Shown: positions 5,752-12,928 of the stretch, piece after piece | Layout: every line of letters starts with the position of its first letter | Position numbering within the stretch: the first letter of the stretch is position 1 | Assembly: GCA_021795255.1 (NCBI GenBank) | Contig: JAJYPQ010000068.1 | Span: 1 to 13,425 of the forward strand | Reading direction: 5' to 3' | Source of the DNA: Pseudomonadota bacterium | Lineage (GTDB): Bacteria; Pseudomonadota; Gammaproteobacteria; Acidiferrobacterales; Acidiferrobacteraceae | DNA length: 13,425 bases | The notes under the pieces: model-generated | The model's input: the letters and a program-made list of their open reading frames with translations, nothing else | Database searches by the model: none | What the model was told of the DNA's origin: nothing | Made by a program: the position numbers and the translations under genes

Positions 5752-7419
5752 CTATTCGGCCGGGGTCCGTGCGAGATCAAAGATCGACCACGCGAGCAGT
5801 CCCATGCCCGGGACGCCCACGCCGATTTCGATCACGCTCAGGTATTGGGTTACGAAAATCGGATGCGTAAGACCGAATATCAAAAGCCCCGTGATAGCCA
5901 AGGCGCTACCGAGTAAGCCGATCATAATGCGCCGATGCCGTTTGCGCATGTCGACTACGAGGCGATCGATCTCGTCGGAGCGCCCGCGAACCGTCAACTC
6001 ACCATCTTTGGCCTGTTGCAGGGTGGCGTGCAGGTAGCGCGGCATCTCGGGCAAGATCTTGATCCAAGTCGGATATTCTTTCTTGACGGCCGCCCATACG
6101 GCGCCTGGCCCCAATTGTTCGCGCATCCAGCGCTCCAGAAATGGTTTTGCCGTGATCCACAGATCCAAGTCGGGATAGAGGCGCCGACCCAAGCCTTCGA
6201 TATTAAAAAGCGTCTTTTGAAGGAGCACCAGCTGCGGTTGAACCTCCATGTGGAACCGCCGAGCGGTTTGAAAAAGATTGAGTAGCAGCCGACCAAACGA
6301 GATGTCCTTGATGGGCTTTGCGAATATCGGTTCACAAACTGTCCGTATCGCCCCCTCGAGTTCATCCACGCGGGTCGTTCTTGGCACCCACCCTGCCCGC
6401 ACATGGGCCTCGGCGATGCTGCGGTAGTCACGGTTCAGGAAGCCCAATATGTTCTGGGCAAGATAGAACTTATCCTCGGCGCTCAGCGTGCCCATGATCC
6501 CGAAGTCCACGGCGCGGTATTGTCCGGCAAAGGACACGAAGATGTTGCCGGGGTGCATGTCGGCATGGAAAAAGCCGTCTCGAAAGGCTTGGGTAAAAAA
6601 GATCTCGACTCCGTTGTGGGCAAGTCGGCGCAAATCCACACCGTTGGCCACCAGCGCCTCGATATTGGATATGGGTACGCCGCTGATTCTTTCCATGACC
6701 ATTACGGTGCGGCGCGTATAATCCCAATAGACTTGCGGCACATAAAGGAGGTTCGAGCCGGCAAAATTGGTGCGCAACTGGCTCGCGTTCGCCGCCTCGT
6801 GCGCGAGATCCATTTCGTCGTAGACGATCTTGTGATATTCCCCCACGACCTCCAGGGGCCTCAGACGCTTGGCATCAGGCCAATAGCGAACGGCCAGCGC
6901 CGCCAGCGTGTCAAGTAAGGCCAAGTCGCGCTGCAAAATCTTTTCGATGCCGGGACGCAGGACTTTGATTGCGACTTCGGTGCCGTCGTGAAGTACCCCG
7001 AAGTGGACCTGGGCCACAGACGCTGACGCTATGGGTACGGGATCGAAGCTCTGAAAGGCTTGTGGGAGCGGGAATCCATAGGCGGTTTCGATAAGGGCCA
7101 TGGCCTCGGTCCCCGGGAACGGCGGGACCTGGTCTTGCAGCTTGCTCAGTTCAACTAGGATATCGTCGGGGATGAGGTCTGGGCGAGTCGATAGCATTTG
7201 GCCGAATTTGATAAAGATCGGCCCCAACTCTTCGAGCGCCAGTCGTAGGCGTTCCCCGCGCGGCGCCAAGGTGCGTTTGCGCCACCTCCAAGGCAGCAGG
7301 CGTAGTCCGTAGCGGTAGAGCCGGAATAGGTGCAGGTTGACGACGAATTCGTCAAGGTCGTGATAAATGAAAACGGCGGTGATGTGGAGCAGACGACGCG
7401 TGCGACGGAAGGCGAACAT
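5752..7419 (-). CDS. ubiB: Ubiquinone biosynthesis atypical kinase/ATPase UbiB
   Basis: This 555-residue protein is full length for UbiB (E. coli about 546), an atypical protein-kinase-like ATPase needed for ubiquinone assembly at the inner membrane. The family signature KxGQ is at residues 71-74 (FIKFGQMLSTRPDLIP). The alanine-rich loop reads ASASVAQVH (131-139) in place of a glycine-rich loop, the ATP-site Lys is Lys152 (VAIKVLRPG), the catalytic loop is HADMHPGN (285-292) and the metal motif is DFG (305-307). Two hydrophobic segments near the C terminus (about 500-517 and 525-547) anchor it in the membrane, as in E. coli. Its ATG overlaps the ubiJ stop by one base (TGATG), which fits translational coupling at the end of the operon. 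UbiB is thought to extract lipid precursors for the Ubi complex, but its exact substrate is not settled. Confidence 0.96.
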   Translation of the reverse strand: MFAFRRTRRLLHITAVFIYHDLDEFVVNLHLFRLYRYGLRLLPWRWRKRTLAPRGERLRLALEELGPIFIKFGQMLSTRPDLIPDDILVELSKLQDQVPPFPGTEAMALIETAYGFPLPQAFQSFDPVPIASASVAQVHFGVLHDGTEVAIKVLRPGIEKILQRDLALLDTLAALAVRYWPDAKRLRPLEVVGEYHKIVYDEMDLAHEAANASQLRTNFAGSNLLYVPQVYWDYTRRTVMVMERISGVPISNIEALVANGVDLRRLAHNGVEIFFTQAFRDGFFHADMHPGNIFVSFAGQYRAVDFGIMGTLSAEDKFYLAQNILGFLNRDYRSIAEAHVRAGWVPRTTRVDELEGAIRTVCEPIFAKPIKDISFGRLLLNLFQTARRFHMEVQPQLVLLQKTLFNIEGLGRRLYPDLDLWITAKPFLERWMREQLGPGAVWAAVKKEYPTWIKILPEMPRYLHATLQQAKDGELTVRGRSDEIDRLVVDMRKRHRRIMIGLLGSALAITGLLIFGLTHPIFVTQYLSVIEIGVGVPGMGLLAWSIFDLARTPAE

Positions 7420-8015
7420 CAGCGGGACCTGAGGCGTTGGATGCGTTGCGCAAGGCGTTCCACATCATCCCGTAAGATGTTGGTTTGGTTCAAAAAGGCC
7501 TCGATCTCTGCCGGTTGCGGAAGCGCTTGCCCATCCCCTTGCGCGAATTCCACGGCGTTGGCGGCAAGCTGGCTTGCTGCGTAGCTTATGGCGGCCCGCG
7601 CTCGATCAAGTCCCTTAAAAAGAAAATGCGCCGGGATATCCCCTATGGTGCCGGCCAAGGCGTCTTCCCAATCGATTCGTGCTTGCCCGAAAAGCCGCTT
7701 GATCGCGAACGCACATTCCGTGTCGCCCTCTATGCGCAGGCCGGCGGCCATAGCCTCCTGGGTCTGCTCGGGCTTGGCCCGGATGAGGGCGATATATTGG
7801 CCCATGGTTCCTGTCAGGGCGACATCGAAGTGGGCGCCTAGCGGGCCGACGGCGATACGTTCCTCGCTAAAGGTCAGTTCGCAGGCCCACGAGGGCTTCG
7901 TGAAGGACAGCCGCATGACGCGTCCAGCTAAGGGTAGCAGGCCTTTGCGAAGGTCGCGATCCTGTCCGAACGGAAGGTTGATCGCCTGCTCGAGCACGGC
8001 AAATAGCGGTTTCAT
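7419..8015 (-). CDS. ubiJ: Ubiquinone biosynthesis accessory factor UbiJ (SCP2 domain)
   Basis: The 198-residue protein matches UbiJ in length (E. coli 201) and position directly before ubiB. An SCP2-type lipid-binding domain spans about residues 15-115, with the family's GPLGAHFDVALTGTMGQYIAL strand region and the RIEGDTECAFAIKRLF motif. A C-terminal helix (about 165-198, ending RDDVERLAQRIQRLRSR) is probably a coiled coil. UbiJ and UbiK hold the hydrophobic ubiquinone intermediates in the soluble Ubi complex. The ATG at 8015 overlaps the stop of the RDD gene by 4 bp (ATGA). UbiJ sequences diverge fast, so assignment leans on synteny together with domain pattern. I see no reason to doubt that it is intact. 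Confidence 0.9.
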   Translation of the reverse strand: MKPLFAVLEQAINLPFGQDRDLRKGLLPLAGRVMRLSFTKPSWACELTFSEERIAVGPLGAHFDVALTGTMGQYIALIRAKPEQTQEAMAAGLRIEGDTECAFAIKRLFGQARIDWEDALAGTIGDIPAHFLFKGLDRARAAISYAASQLAANAVEFAQGDGQALPQPAEIEAFLNQTNILRDDVERLAQRIQRLRSR

Positions 8016-8521
8016 GCCCCTTCTCCCTCGGTGACTCGGGGGACGTAGAGTACGACCGAGCCCGCGATTTTGTCGTGAAATCCCTGTTTGTGTTTATCCC
8101 ATATGATCCAAAGAAATCCGAGCCCCAGGGTACCCCACGAGACGAAATAGCCTAGGTTGCGCAACAAGGACTGTTTGACGGTCAAGGGTCCGAGCGTTCG
8201 CGCATCGACCAAATGGCAGCGGCATAAAAGTTTGCCGGGTGTGCCCAGGTACCGTACCCAAAAAAACACGGAGTAGGCGACCGCTAACAGAAAACCCAAA
8301 AGCTGGCGCCCCGGATCTTCGCTAGCGGATTGTTGCATGGCCTGGATAAGGCCCGCGGTCGTCCATTGCGTGGGCCAGCTTGTCGGGGCAAGCAGCGACA
8401 TGATGGGCAGCAACAGCAAATTATCAAGCACATCGGCGGCCATTCTCCGCCAGAAACCAGCATACACGGGGATTTCGCGGCTCCGGCTGGCGCGCTCCTC
8501 TGAGGGGAGGCGGGCGCTCAT
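8012..8521 (-). CDS. RDD-family integral membrane protein inside the ubi operon
   Basis: This 169-residue protein has the RDD family layout: an opening GFWRRMAADVLDNLLLLP with conserved Arg25/26, Asp30 and Asp33, three hydrophobic segments (about 29-46, 74-92 and 122-141), GTPGK at 93-97 after the second segment, and the closing stretch DKHKQGFHDKIAGSVVL. RDD proteins are small membrane proteins of mostly unknown role; some have been linked to ion or proton exchange. The gene overlaps both neighbours (TAATG with ubiE, ATGA with ubiJ), so it is made in step with the ubiquinone enzymes. Between ubiE and ubiJ this is unusual, since in E. coli those genes are adjacent. A link to quinone or membrane physiology is inference from position only. 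The two closely spaced cysteines (Cys100 and Cys102) face the loop after segment two. Confidence 0.85.
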   Translation of the reverse strand: MSARLPSEERASRSREIPVYAGFWRRMAADVLDNLLLLPIMSLLAPTSWPTQWTTAGLIQAMQQSASEDPGRQLLGFLLAVAYSVFFWVRYLGTPGKLLCRCHLVDARTLGPLTVKQSLLRNLGYFVSWGTLGLGFLWIIWDKHKQGFHDKIAGSVVLYVPRVTEGEGA

Positions 8522-9279
8522 TACAACTTATAGCCCCGGTGCACGGCCACGATACCCCCGGTCATGTTCCAATAGTTCACGCGTTCAAACCCGGCCTCTT
8601 CCATCAAGGCCTTCAGACCTTCCTGGTCCGGGTGTTTGCGGATCGATTCAACGAGGTATTGGTAGCTCGCCTCGTCTTTGGCCACGAACCGCCCGATCTT
8701 CGGCACCACGCGAAAGGAGTAGGCGTCGTAGAGGCGACGAAAGGCCCCCGAGCGCGGCCTGGAAAACTCGAGGACGAGGCAGCGACCGCCTGGCTTCAGG
8801 GCTTGGCGCATCGCTTTCAGCGCCACTTCCTTATGGGTCACGTTACGCAAGCCGAAACCAATAGTGATGAGATCAAAGCTATTGTCAGGAAACGGCAGGC
8901 GCTCGGCATCGGCTTGCACAGGGCCCACGTTGCCGGACGCCCCCTTGTCGATGAGCCGATCCCGGCCTACCCCCAGCATCGCGCCATTGATGTCGCTTAA
9001 GACAACATGCCCTTGTGGTCCTACGCGCTGCGCCAATGCGCCCGCGAGATCCCCCGTACCCCCAGCCAGATCTAAAACCCGCTCGCCGGGCCGCGGGGCC
9101 GCGATGTTGACGGCCAAGGCCTTCCATGCCCGATGCAGACCGCCGGACATCAGGTCGTTCATAAGGTCGTAACGGCTCGCAACGGAGCTAAAAACCGCCC
9201 CTACCAACCGCGTCTTTTCGGATTCAGCTACCTCGCGGTAACCGAAGTGGGTCGTCGATCCCAGCTGTTCCTCGCTCAT
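8521..9279 (-). CDS. ubiE: Ubiquinone/menaquinone C-methyltransferase UbiE
   Basis: The 252-residue protein is a class I SAM-dependent methyltransferase of the UbiE family, which adds the C-methyl group in ubiquinone synthesis and, where present, the final methyl of menaquinone. The signature [19 protein letters not shown] (about 35-53) is followed by SAM motif [13 protein letters not shown] (68-79), the acidic end of strand two (SDINGAML), the post-I motif [16 protein letters not shown], and [13 protein letters not shown]. The C terminus [14 protein letters not shown] is diagnostic of UbiE. It starts 3 bp after the DUF971 stop and shares the TA of its stop with the RDD start. The ribosome-binding site is weak, consistent with coupling to the upstream gene. 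Confidence 0.97.
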   Translation of the reverse strand: MSEEQLGSTTHFGYREVAESEKTRLVGAVFSSVASRYDLMNDLMSGGLHRAWKALAVNIAAPRPGERVLDLAGGTGDLAGALAQRVGPQGHVVLSDINGAMLGVGRDRLIDKGASGNVGPVQADAERLPFPDNSFDLITIGFGLRNVTHKEVALKAMRQALKPGGRCLVLEFSRPRSGAFRRLYDAYSFRVVPKIGRFVAKDEASYQYLVESIRKHPDQEGLKALMEEAGFERVNYWNMTGGIVAVHRGYKL

Positions 9280-9282
9280 AGC

Positions 9283-9645
9283 TTATGCTCGCTTATGTCC
9301 GGCCTGTTCTAGGCGGCTCGTGTATTCGTTCCACAATTTCTCCTGGTTCAGGCCCAAATTGTGGAGTAGGTCCCAGGAATAGATTCCGGTCTCGTGCCCG
9401 TCGTCGAACCTCAGCAATATGGCATAGGTCCCGACCGGCTCGATCGCCGCGATGTTCACGTGCTCCTTATTGAGCTGCAAGACCTCCTGTCCCGGCCCGT
9501 GGCCGCGCACTTCAGCCGAGGGCGAGTAGACGCGCAAAAACTCGGCTGGAAATCGGAAGTGACTGCCGTCGGTGAACGTCACCTCAAGAATGCGGGATTT
9601 TTGATGCAGTTTGATATCGGTCGGTCGTACCGTGTTTTTGCGCAT
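9283..9645 (-). CDS. DUF971 (GBBH-like N-terminal) domain protein
   Basis: With the start at 9645 this is a 120-residue single-domain DUF971 protein. The conserved strands LEVTFTDGSHFRFPAEFLRV, the SPSAEVRGHG segment (41-50) and DGHETGIYSWDLL (82-94) are the family hallmarks. The domain resembles the N-terminal part of gamma-butyrobetaine hydroxylase and occurs in some iron-sulfur carrier proteins, but the function of stand-alone copies is unknown; none of the zinc-binding cysteines of the hydroxylase is present. It opens the ubiE operon, 3 bp ahead of ubiE, an association seen in other proteobacteria. The start is chosen because GAGGAGG lies 10 bp upstream; a longer frame to 9732 would run through the phoB promoter and overlap the phoB start. 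Confidence 0.88.
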   Translation of the reverse strand: MRKNTVRPTDIKLHQKSRILEVTFTDGSHFRFPAEFLRVYSPSAEVRGHGPGQEVLQLNKEHVNIAAIEPVGTYAILLRFDDGHETGIYSWDLLHNLGLNQEKLWNEYTSRLEQAGHKRA

Positions 9646-9655
9646 GCGCCAAAGG

Positions 9656-9662
9656 CCTCCTC
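9656..9662 (-). promoter_or_regulatory. Ribosome-binding site that fixes the DUF971 start
   Basis: The minus strand reads GAGGAGG, 10 bp ahead of the ATG at 9645. It is the strongest such site in the ubi operon and argues against the longer frame beginning at 9732. Confidence 0.7.
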
Positions 9663-9677
9663 GCACAACCGTTGCGT

Positions 9678-9711
9678 CTGACACAAAAGCGTCATACTGT
9701 TTGTGTTGAAT
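9678..9711 (+). promoter_or_regulatory. Candidate Pho box and -10 of the phoB promoter
   Basis: Two 7-base half sites, CTGACAC (9678-9684) and GCGTCAT (9689-9695), are separated by AAAA. Each matches the PhoB half site CTGTCAT at 5 of 7 positions and the 11-bp period is right. Exactly 10 bp further is TTGAAT (9706-9711), matching TATAAT at 4 of 6. In PhoB-activated promoters the box replaces the -35 and sits 10 bp from the -10, so the geometry fits autoactivation of phoB. The ribosome-binding site is GGGGG just before 9731. Confidence 0.55.
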
Positions 9712-9730
9712 AGACGACAGGGGGAACATC

Positions 9731-10420
9731 ATGCCTGGAAAGATCCTTGTTGTCGACGATGAGCCGGCGATTCGTGCTATGGTGCGGTTTGCTCTTAAGC
9801 AGGCCGATTTTAGCTGTACCGAGGCCGCGGACGCCGAGCAAGCGCAGCGGCTCGTGCTGGGCGATTTGCCCGATCTGATCCTGCTCGATTGGATGTTGCC
9901 GGGTATAAGCGGCGTGGATTACGCGCGCAGGCTTAGGCGCGAGCGGCTCACGCAGAATATTCCCATTATTATGTTGACGGCACGGGCCGACGAAGAGGAT
10001 AAAGTGCGCGCGCTTGGCACCGGCGCCGACGATTTTATGACCAAGCCGTTCTCGCCACGCGAATTGGTCGCGCGGGTGAAGGCCATTCTGAGACGGATGG
10101 CGCCCATGACCTCGGGCGACGTGGTCGCGGTGGTGGACTTGATCCTAGACCCCTCCGCGCACAAGGTCCTGGCTGGCGGCGAGAGCCTGTCTCTCGGTCC
10201 TACCGAGTTTCGGCTGCTACATTTTTTTATGACCCATGCGGAGCGCGTTCACAGCCGAGAACGCGTCCTTGATGCGGTTTGGGGAAGTAATACCTACATT
10301 GATGAACGTACTGTCGATGTCCACATCCGGCGCTTACGTAAGGCCTTGACGCCCAGCGGCTACGACCGCTACGTGCAGACCGTAAGGGGGGTGGGTTATC
10401 GATTTTCGGGGGACGGTTAG
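9731..10420 (+). CDS. phoB: Phosphate regulon response regulator PhoB
   Basis: The 229-residue protein is an OmpR/PhoB-type response regulator. The receiver domain (1-120) has the acidic pair Asp9-Asp10, phosphoacceptor Asp53 ([10 protein letters not shown]), Thr83 and Lys105 (TKPFSPREL). The winged-helix DNA-binding domain (about 130-227) has [20 protein letters not shown] and [15 protein letters not shown], which are characteristic of PhoB itself rather than of OmpR or KdpE. When phosphorylated by PhoR under phosphate limitation it binds Pho boxes and contacts the RNA polymerase sigma factor. A Pho-box-like repeat lies in front of the gene. phoR starts one base after its stop. The upstream gap is shared with the divergent DUF971-ubiE operon. 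Confidence 0.96.
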   Translation: MPGKILVVDDEPAIRAMVRFALKQADFSCTEAADAEQAQRLVLGDLPDLILLDWMLPGISGVDYARRLRRERLTQNIPIIMLTARADEEDKVRALGTGADDFMTKPFSPRELVARVKAILRRMAPMTSGDVVAVVDLILDPSAHKVLAGGESLSLGPTEFRLLHFFMTHAERVHSRERVLDAVWGSNTYIDERTVDVHIRRLRKALTPSGYDRYVQTVRGVGYRFSGDG

Positions 10421-10421
10421 C

Positions 10422-11744
10422 GTGCATCGCGAATTACGCCACGAGTTGTGGCGGGTGTTTTTTTTGGGTGCGGCGGGGGCTATGATCGGAAGGATCACCG
10501 GGTCCGCTTTAGTCGGTCTCCCAGTCGCTCTCCTGCTCTACGTTCTGGTTCAGCTGAATAAGTTACGCCGCCTTCACGGGTGGTTGCGTCGGCGCGCCGC
10601 AGGCCCCATTCCCGAGTTGGGCGGAATGTGGGACGAGGTCATTCGGGAGGTTCACCGGGCCGACCGCGATAGCGAGCGTCATAAGGAGCGGATCACGGGT
10701 CTTTTCGACCGTCTCCAGGCGGCGGCCAGCGCCATGCCCGACGCCATGGTCGTATTGTCGCAGCGCGATTTGATCGAATGGGCCAATCCCCCCGCTGAAC
10801 GTCTCCTGGGCCTGCATGCGCAACGCGATATTGGCGCGCGCATCGTCCACCTGGTGCGCGATCCTGCCCTCACGGCCTATCTGGAGGCCGGAGATTACCA
10901 TCAGCCGCTGGTCTTGAAGGGCTCGGTGGAGCCGTATGTTGTGTCGGTCCAGATCATTCCGTTCGGGGCCAGCCAGAAACTCATTATCGGACGGGACATC
11001 AGTCATCTCATCAAGCTTGAGGACATGCGTAGTCATTTTGTCGCTGACGCCTCCCATGAGCTGCGTACCCCGCTGACTGTTCTCCGCGGTTTTGTGGAAA
11101 CCTTTCAAGATACCTTAGGCAAGGAAGACGAAGAGCTGTCCGCTAACCTAGCCCTGATGCAGGAACAGGTTGAGCGCATGCGGCGCTTGGTGGACGATTT
11201 GCTGGCACTGTCGCGCCTTGAAACCACTCCTGCGCGGGTGCATGAGGAAGTTGTGGACATAGAGACCCTTGTGAATGGCCTGCAAAGTGTGGCCCAAGTG
11301 TTGAGCGGCGATCGCGGTCATAGGGTCGAGGTCGATGCGCAAGGCGAGGACTTGGTGGGAAACCCCGAGGAGCTGCGCAGCGCTTTTACTAACCTTATAC
11401 ACAACGCCATCCGCCACACCCCCGCAGGCGGGCTGGTGCGTGTCACCTGGGCGACCGATGCGAATGGCGGGCATCTCGCGGTTCGGGATACCGGCGAAGG
11501 CATCGCGGCGCGCCACATCCCTTTTCTTACCGAGAGATTTTATCGGGTCGATAGCGGGCGCTCCCGCGCCACGGGAGGCACGGGACTAGGCTTGTCTATC
11601 GTAAATGAGGTGTTGATCCGCCATGACGGAAGGCTCGCCATCGAAAGCGTGCCCGGACAGGGGAGTACCTTTACTTGTCACTTCCCCTCGAGTCGGCTTG
11701 TGGTTCATGCCCCATCTTCGTCTCGGTCGGCAAGCACGGTATAA
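10422..11744 (+). CDS. phoR: Phosphate regulon sensor histidine kinase PhoR
   Basis: The 440-residue protein begins with GTG one base after the phoB stop, with GGGGGA 8 bp upstream. Two hydrophobic segments lie at about residues 11-22 and 27-45, with almost no periplasmic loop, as in PhoR, which senses phosphate indirectly through the Pst transporter and PhoU. A PAS domain covers about 95-195 (SAMPDAMVVLSQRDLIEWAN). The HisKA domain has phosphoacceptor His212 (DASHELRTPLTVLRGF). The ATPase domain has the N box with Asn328 (NLIHNAIRHTP), G1 DTGEG (356-360), the F box RFYRVDSGRS and G2 GGTGLGLS (385-392). It should phosphorylate PhoB in phosphate starvation and dephosphorylate it otherwise. The C-terminal tail of about 15 residues is Ser-rich. 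No pst or phoU gene is in the window. Confidence 0.95.
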   Translation: MHRELRHELWRVFFLGAAGAMIGRITGSALVGLPVALLLYVLVQLNKLRRLHGWLRRRAAGPIPELGGMWDEVIREVHRADRDSERHKERITGLFDRLQAAASAMPDAMVVLSQRDLIEWANPPAERLLGLHAQRDIGARIVHLVRDPALTAYLEAGDYHQPLVLKGSVEPYVVSVQIIPFGASQKLIIGRDISHLIKLEDMRSHFVADASHELRTPLTVLRGFVETFQDTLGKEDEELSANLALMQEQVERMRRLVDDLLALSRLETTPARVHEEVVDIETLVNGLQSVAQVLSGDRGHRVEVDAQGEDLVGNPEELRSAFTNLIHNAIRHTPAGGLVRVTWATDANGGHLAVRDTGEGIAARHIPFLTERFYRVDSGRSRATGGTGLGLSIVNEVLIRHDGRLAIESVPGQGSTFTCHFPSSRLVVHAPSSSRSASTV

Positions 11745-11749
11745 TACGT

Positions 11750-11797
11750 CCTCGTCGGTCTTTCCGAGGTCTCTTCGCTTACGAAAGGCCTTTTCGT
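11750..11797 (+). terminator. Weak hairpins after phoR, possible terminator
   Basis: CCTCG (11750-11754) pairs with CGAGG (11765-11769) and is followed by TCTCTT. A second stem, ACGAAA with TTTCGT, spans 11781-11797. Neither has a proper U tract, so termination here is uncertain. Confidence 0.3.
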
Positions 11798-11849
11798 GGC
11801 CTCACTCGCGCTCAGCTAGCGGGCCATAAGCTGAAAGAAGGGACGCGTT

Positions 11850-11984
11850 TTGAGCCGCGCTGATTTCGATCTGGGCTTTGACGACATTCGCTGGGTTGGC
11901 TTTATAGGGGACTCCGTTATGCGCCCGCTTCCCTCGCTTTGGTCCTCACGTGGGCCATTGAGCGACGATAGTTTTAAAAAATAG
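11850..11984 (+). CDS. Possible short protein of 44 residues, TTG start
   Basis: A frame from TTG at 11850 to TAG at 11984 has GAAGG 8 or so bases upstream. The product would begin MSRADFDLGFDDIRWVGF and end SDDSFKK; it is acidic, has no membrane segment and resembles nothing I recognise. Base composition at third positions does not clearly favour coding, and the possible promoter at 11878-11908 lies inside the frame. It may be chance or a remnant. Confidence 0.2.
   Translation: MSRADFDLGFDDIRWVGFIGDSVMRPLPSLWSSRGPLSDDSFKK
11878..11908 (+). promoter_or_regulatory. Possible sigma-70 promoter of the DUF481 operon
   Basis: TTGACG (11878-11883) matches the -35 at 5 of 6 and TATAGG (11903-11908) the -10 at 4 of 6. 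The 19-bp spacing is longer than the preferred 17. Use of it would give a leader of about 270 bases before the GTG at 12186. Confidence 0.3.
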
Positions 11985-12056
11985 GCCGCGGTCTTCAGCG
12001 TGATTCCGGGAAATAGGCGCCGATCTTCGCCCGACTGTTGTTCTTGCGATGTGGGT

Positions 12057-12107
12057 GGCAGGCCCCCGGCCTCCGGTAGGCCGAAGTGCCTGTGGGCTCC
12101 GGCCCAC
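12057..12107 (+). ncRNA. Structured leader RNA or small RNA candidate: three stems
   Basis: Three perfect stems are visible on the plus strand. CGGCCT (12067-12072) pairs with AGGCCG (12078-12083); outside it CAGGC (12059-12063) pairs with GCCTG (12088-12092), or alternatively GGCA (12057-12060) with TGCC (12087-12090). Next, GTGGGC (12092-12097) pairs with GCCCAC (12102-12107) around a TCCG tetraloop, a stable loop class in RNA. The fold could belong to the 5' leader of the DUF481 gene. I cannot assign it to a known riboswitch or small RNA family. Confidence 0.4.
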
Positions 12108-12144
12108 TTGCCGACGAGGCCCGCGGCTTTCTTAAAACCGTTGA

Positions 12145-12168
12145 CGGCAGGCTTTCTTTGCCGCTTTT
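12145..12168 (+). terminator. Terminator-like hairpin just upstream of the DUF481 ribosome-binding site
   Basis: CGGCA (12145-12149) pairs with TGCCG (12159-12163), followed by CTTTT. The stem is only 5 bp, so it is weak as an intrinsic terminator, but its place 3 bases before the GAGGA ribosome-binding site would suit attenuation or translational masking. Confidence 0.3.
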
Positions 12169-12185
12169 CTGAGGACTGCCCTATC

Positions 12186-12926
12186 GTGCCTTTTCCCAAG
12201 TTTCTCTCAGGTACCCTCCTTGCCATAGTGCTCGTGTTACCGGTCGCATACGCCAGCAAAGGGCTAGTGGCCCCCAAGCACAATTTCAGCGCTCAGGTCG
12301 GCATGGGGTACGCGGGGACAACGGGGACGACCAATACGAAGAGCATGAATAGTAGCGACCGGGTTCGCTATGCGCGCCATTTGTGGCGCTACACTGGACG
12401 CTTAAGTTATAACTACGCCGCAAGCGGACCTATCGTGAACGCCAATCGTTTGGATATCAACTTGAAGGCGGCTCAGTATTTCAGCGGCGAGAAGGAGAAT
12501 TTCGTCCTCGCGGCGCTGCGCTACGACCGCAATCCCTTCGACGGCTACAGTCACTATCAGATGGAATCGGTAGGCGTTGGCCATCGTATTCTGCGGCAAG
12601 GCAACATGCGTCTCAAGATCGACGGGGGTTTTGGATTTCGCCAGAACTATTATCTGCAAGGGGGTTCTGAAAGCGTACCGGCTGTGCGGTTGGCGGCCGA
12701 TTACCGGTGGCGTATTTCACACAAAAGTCTTTTCAGCCAACGAGTGGCGGTGCTGGCGGCGAGTACCGGAACCCTGCTCATATCGACTACCGGGCTCAGT
12801 ACGCCCATCAGGGGCAAGCTTGCTCTGAAGATATCTGAGACCGTCGACCACTATTCGAGTACACCCATAGGGTTCGCGCCCACCTCCACGTTCACGACAA
12901 TCGATCTGATTTATAATATGGCCTAG
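12186..12926 (+). CDS. DUF481-like outer-membrane beta-barrel protein
   Basis: With a GTG start at 12186 this is a 246-residue protein with a signal peptide (basic and hydrophobic residues 5-20, cleavage after AYA at 21-23), then alternating strands to an end at IDLIYNMA. Aromatic residues alternate through segments such as LSYNYAA, FVLAALRYDRNPFDGYSHYQ, MRLKIDGGFGFRQNYY and VRLAADYRWRI, as in the DUF481 (YdiY) family of outer-membrane barrels. The motif YDRNPFDGYSHYQMESVGVGHR corresponds to the family's central Tyr/Gly strand pair. Function of this family is unknown. The start has GAGGA 10 bp upstream; the open frame continues to 12000, but that part lacks signal-peptide character and overlaps the structured leader. 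The last residue is Ala rather than the Phe or Tyr often found in barrels. The next gene follows after 2 bp. Confidence 0.75.
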   Translation: MPFPKFLSGTLLAIVLVLPVAYASKGLVAPKHNFSAQVGMGYAGTTGTTNTKSMNSSDRVRYARHLWRYTGRLSYNYAASGPIVNANRLDINLKAAQYFSGEKENFVLAALRYDRNPFDGYSHYQMESVGVGHRILRQGNMRLKIDGGFGFRQNYYLQGGSESVPAVRLAADYRWRISHKSLFSQRVAVLAASTGTLLISTTGLSTPIRGKLALKISETVDHYSSTPIGFAPTSTFTTIDLIYNMA

Positions 12927-12928
12927 CT

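Larger units (their letters stand above)
11745..12185. other. 441-bp intergenic region after phoR with several hairpins
   Basis: No convincing long gene is visible between phoR and the DUF481 gene. Just after phoR there are two weak hairpins (11750-11769 and 11781-11797). A possible promoter, TTGACG at 11878-11883 and TATAGG at 11903-11908, has a long 19-bp spacing. A short open frame from TTG at 11850 to TAG at 11984 follows a GAAGG motif. From 12051 to 12168 the sequence is GC-rich and folds into several stems, the last close to the ribosome-binding site of the next gene. The region could be a leader RNA or hold a small RNA gene. Confidence 0.6.

Noticed and set aside
5559..6037. Plus-strand open frames across the end of ubiB
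   Set aside because: Three competing frames of low complexity overlap the ubiB coding region in antisense; none resembles a protein family.
6403..6918. 171-residue frame antisense to ubiB
   Set aside because: It mirrors conserved ubiB kinase motifs and has no independent start signals or known domain.
9646..9732. N-terminal extension of the DUF971 protein to 9732
   Set aside because: It would overlap the phoB start and the Pho-box promoter; the family begins near residue 1 of the shorter form, which has GAGGAGG upstream.
11816..12283. 155-residue minus-strand frame in the post-phoR gap
   Set aside because: Composition is rich in Lys, Arg, Ser and Gly with no domain, and it runs into the signal-peptide region of the DUF481 gene on the other strand.
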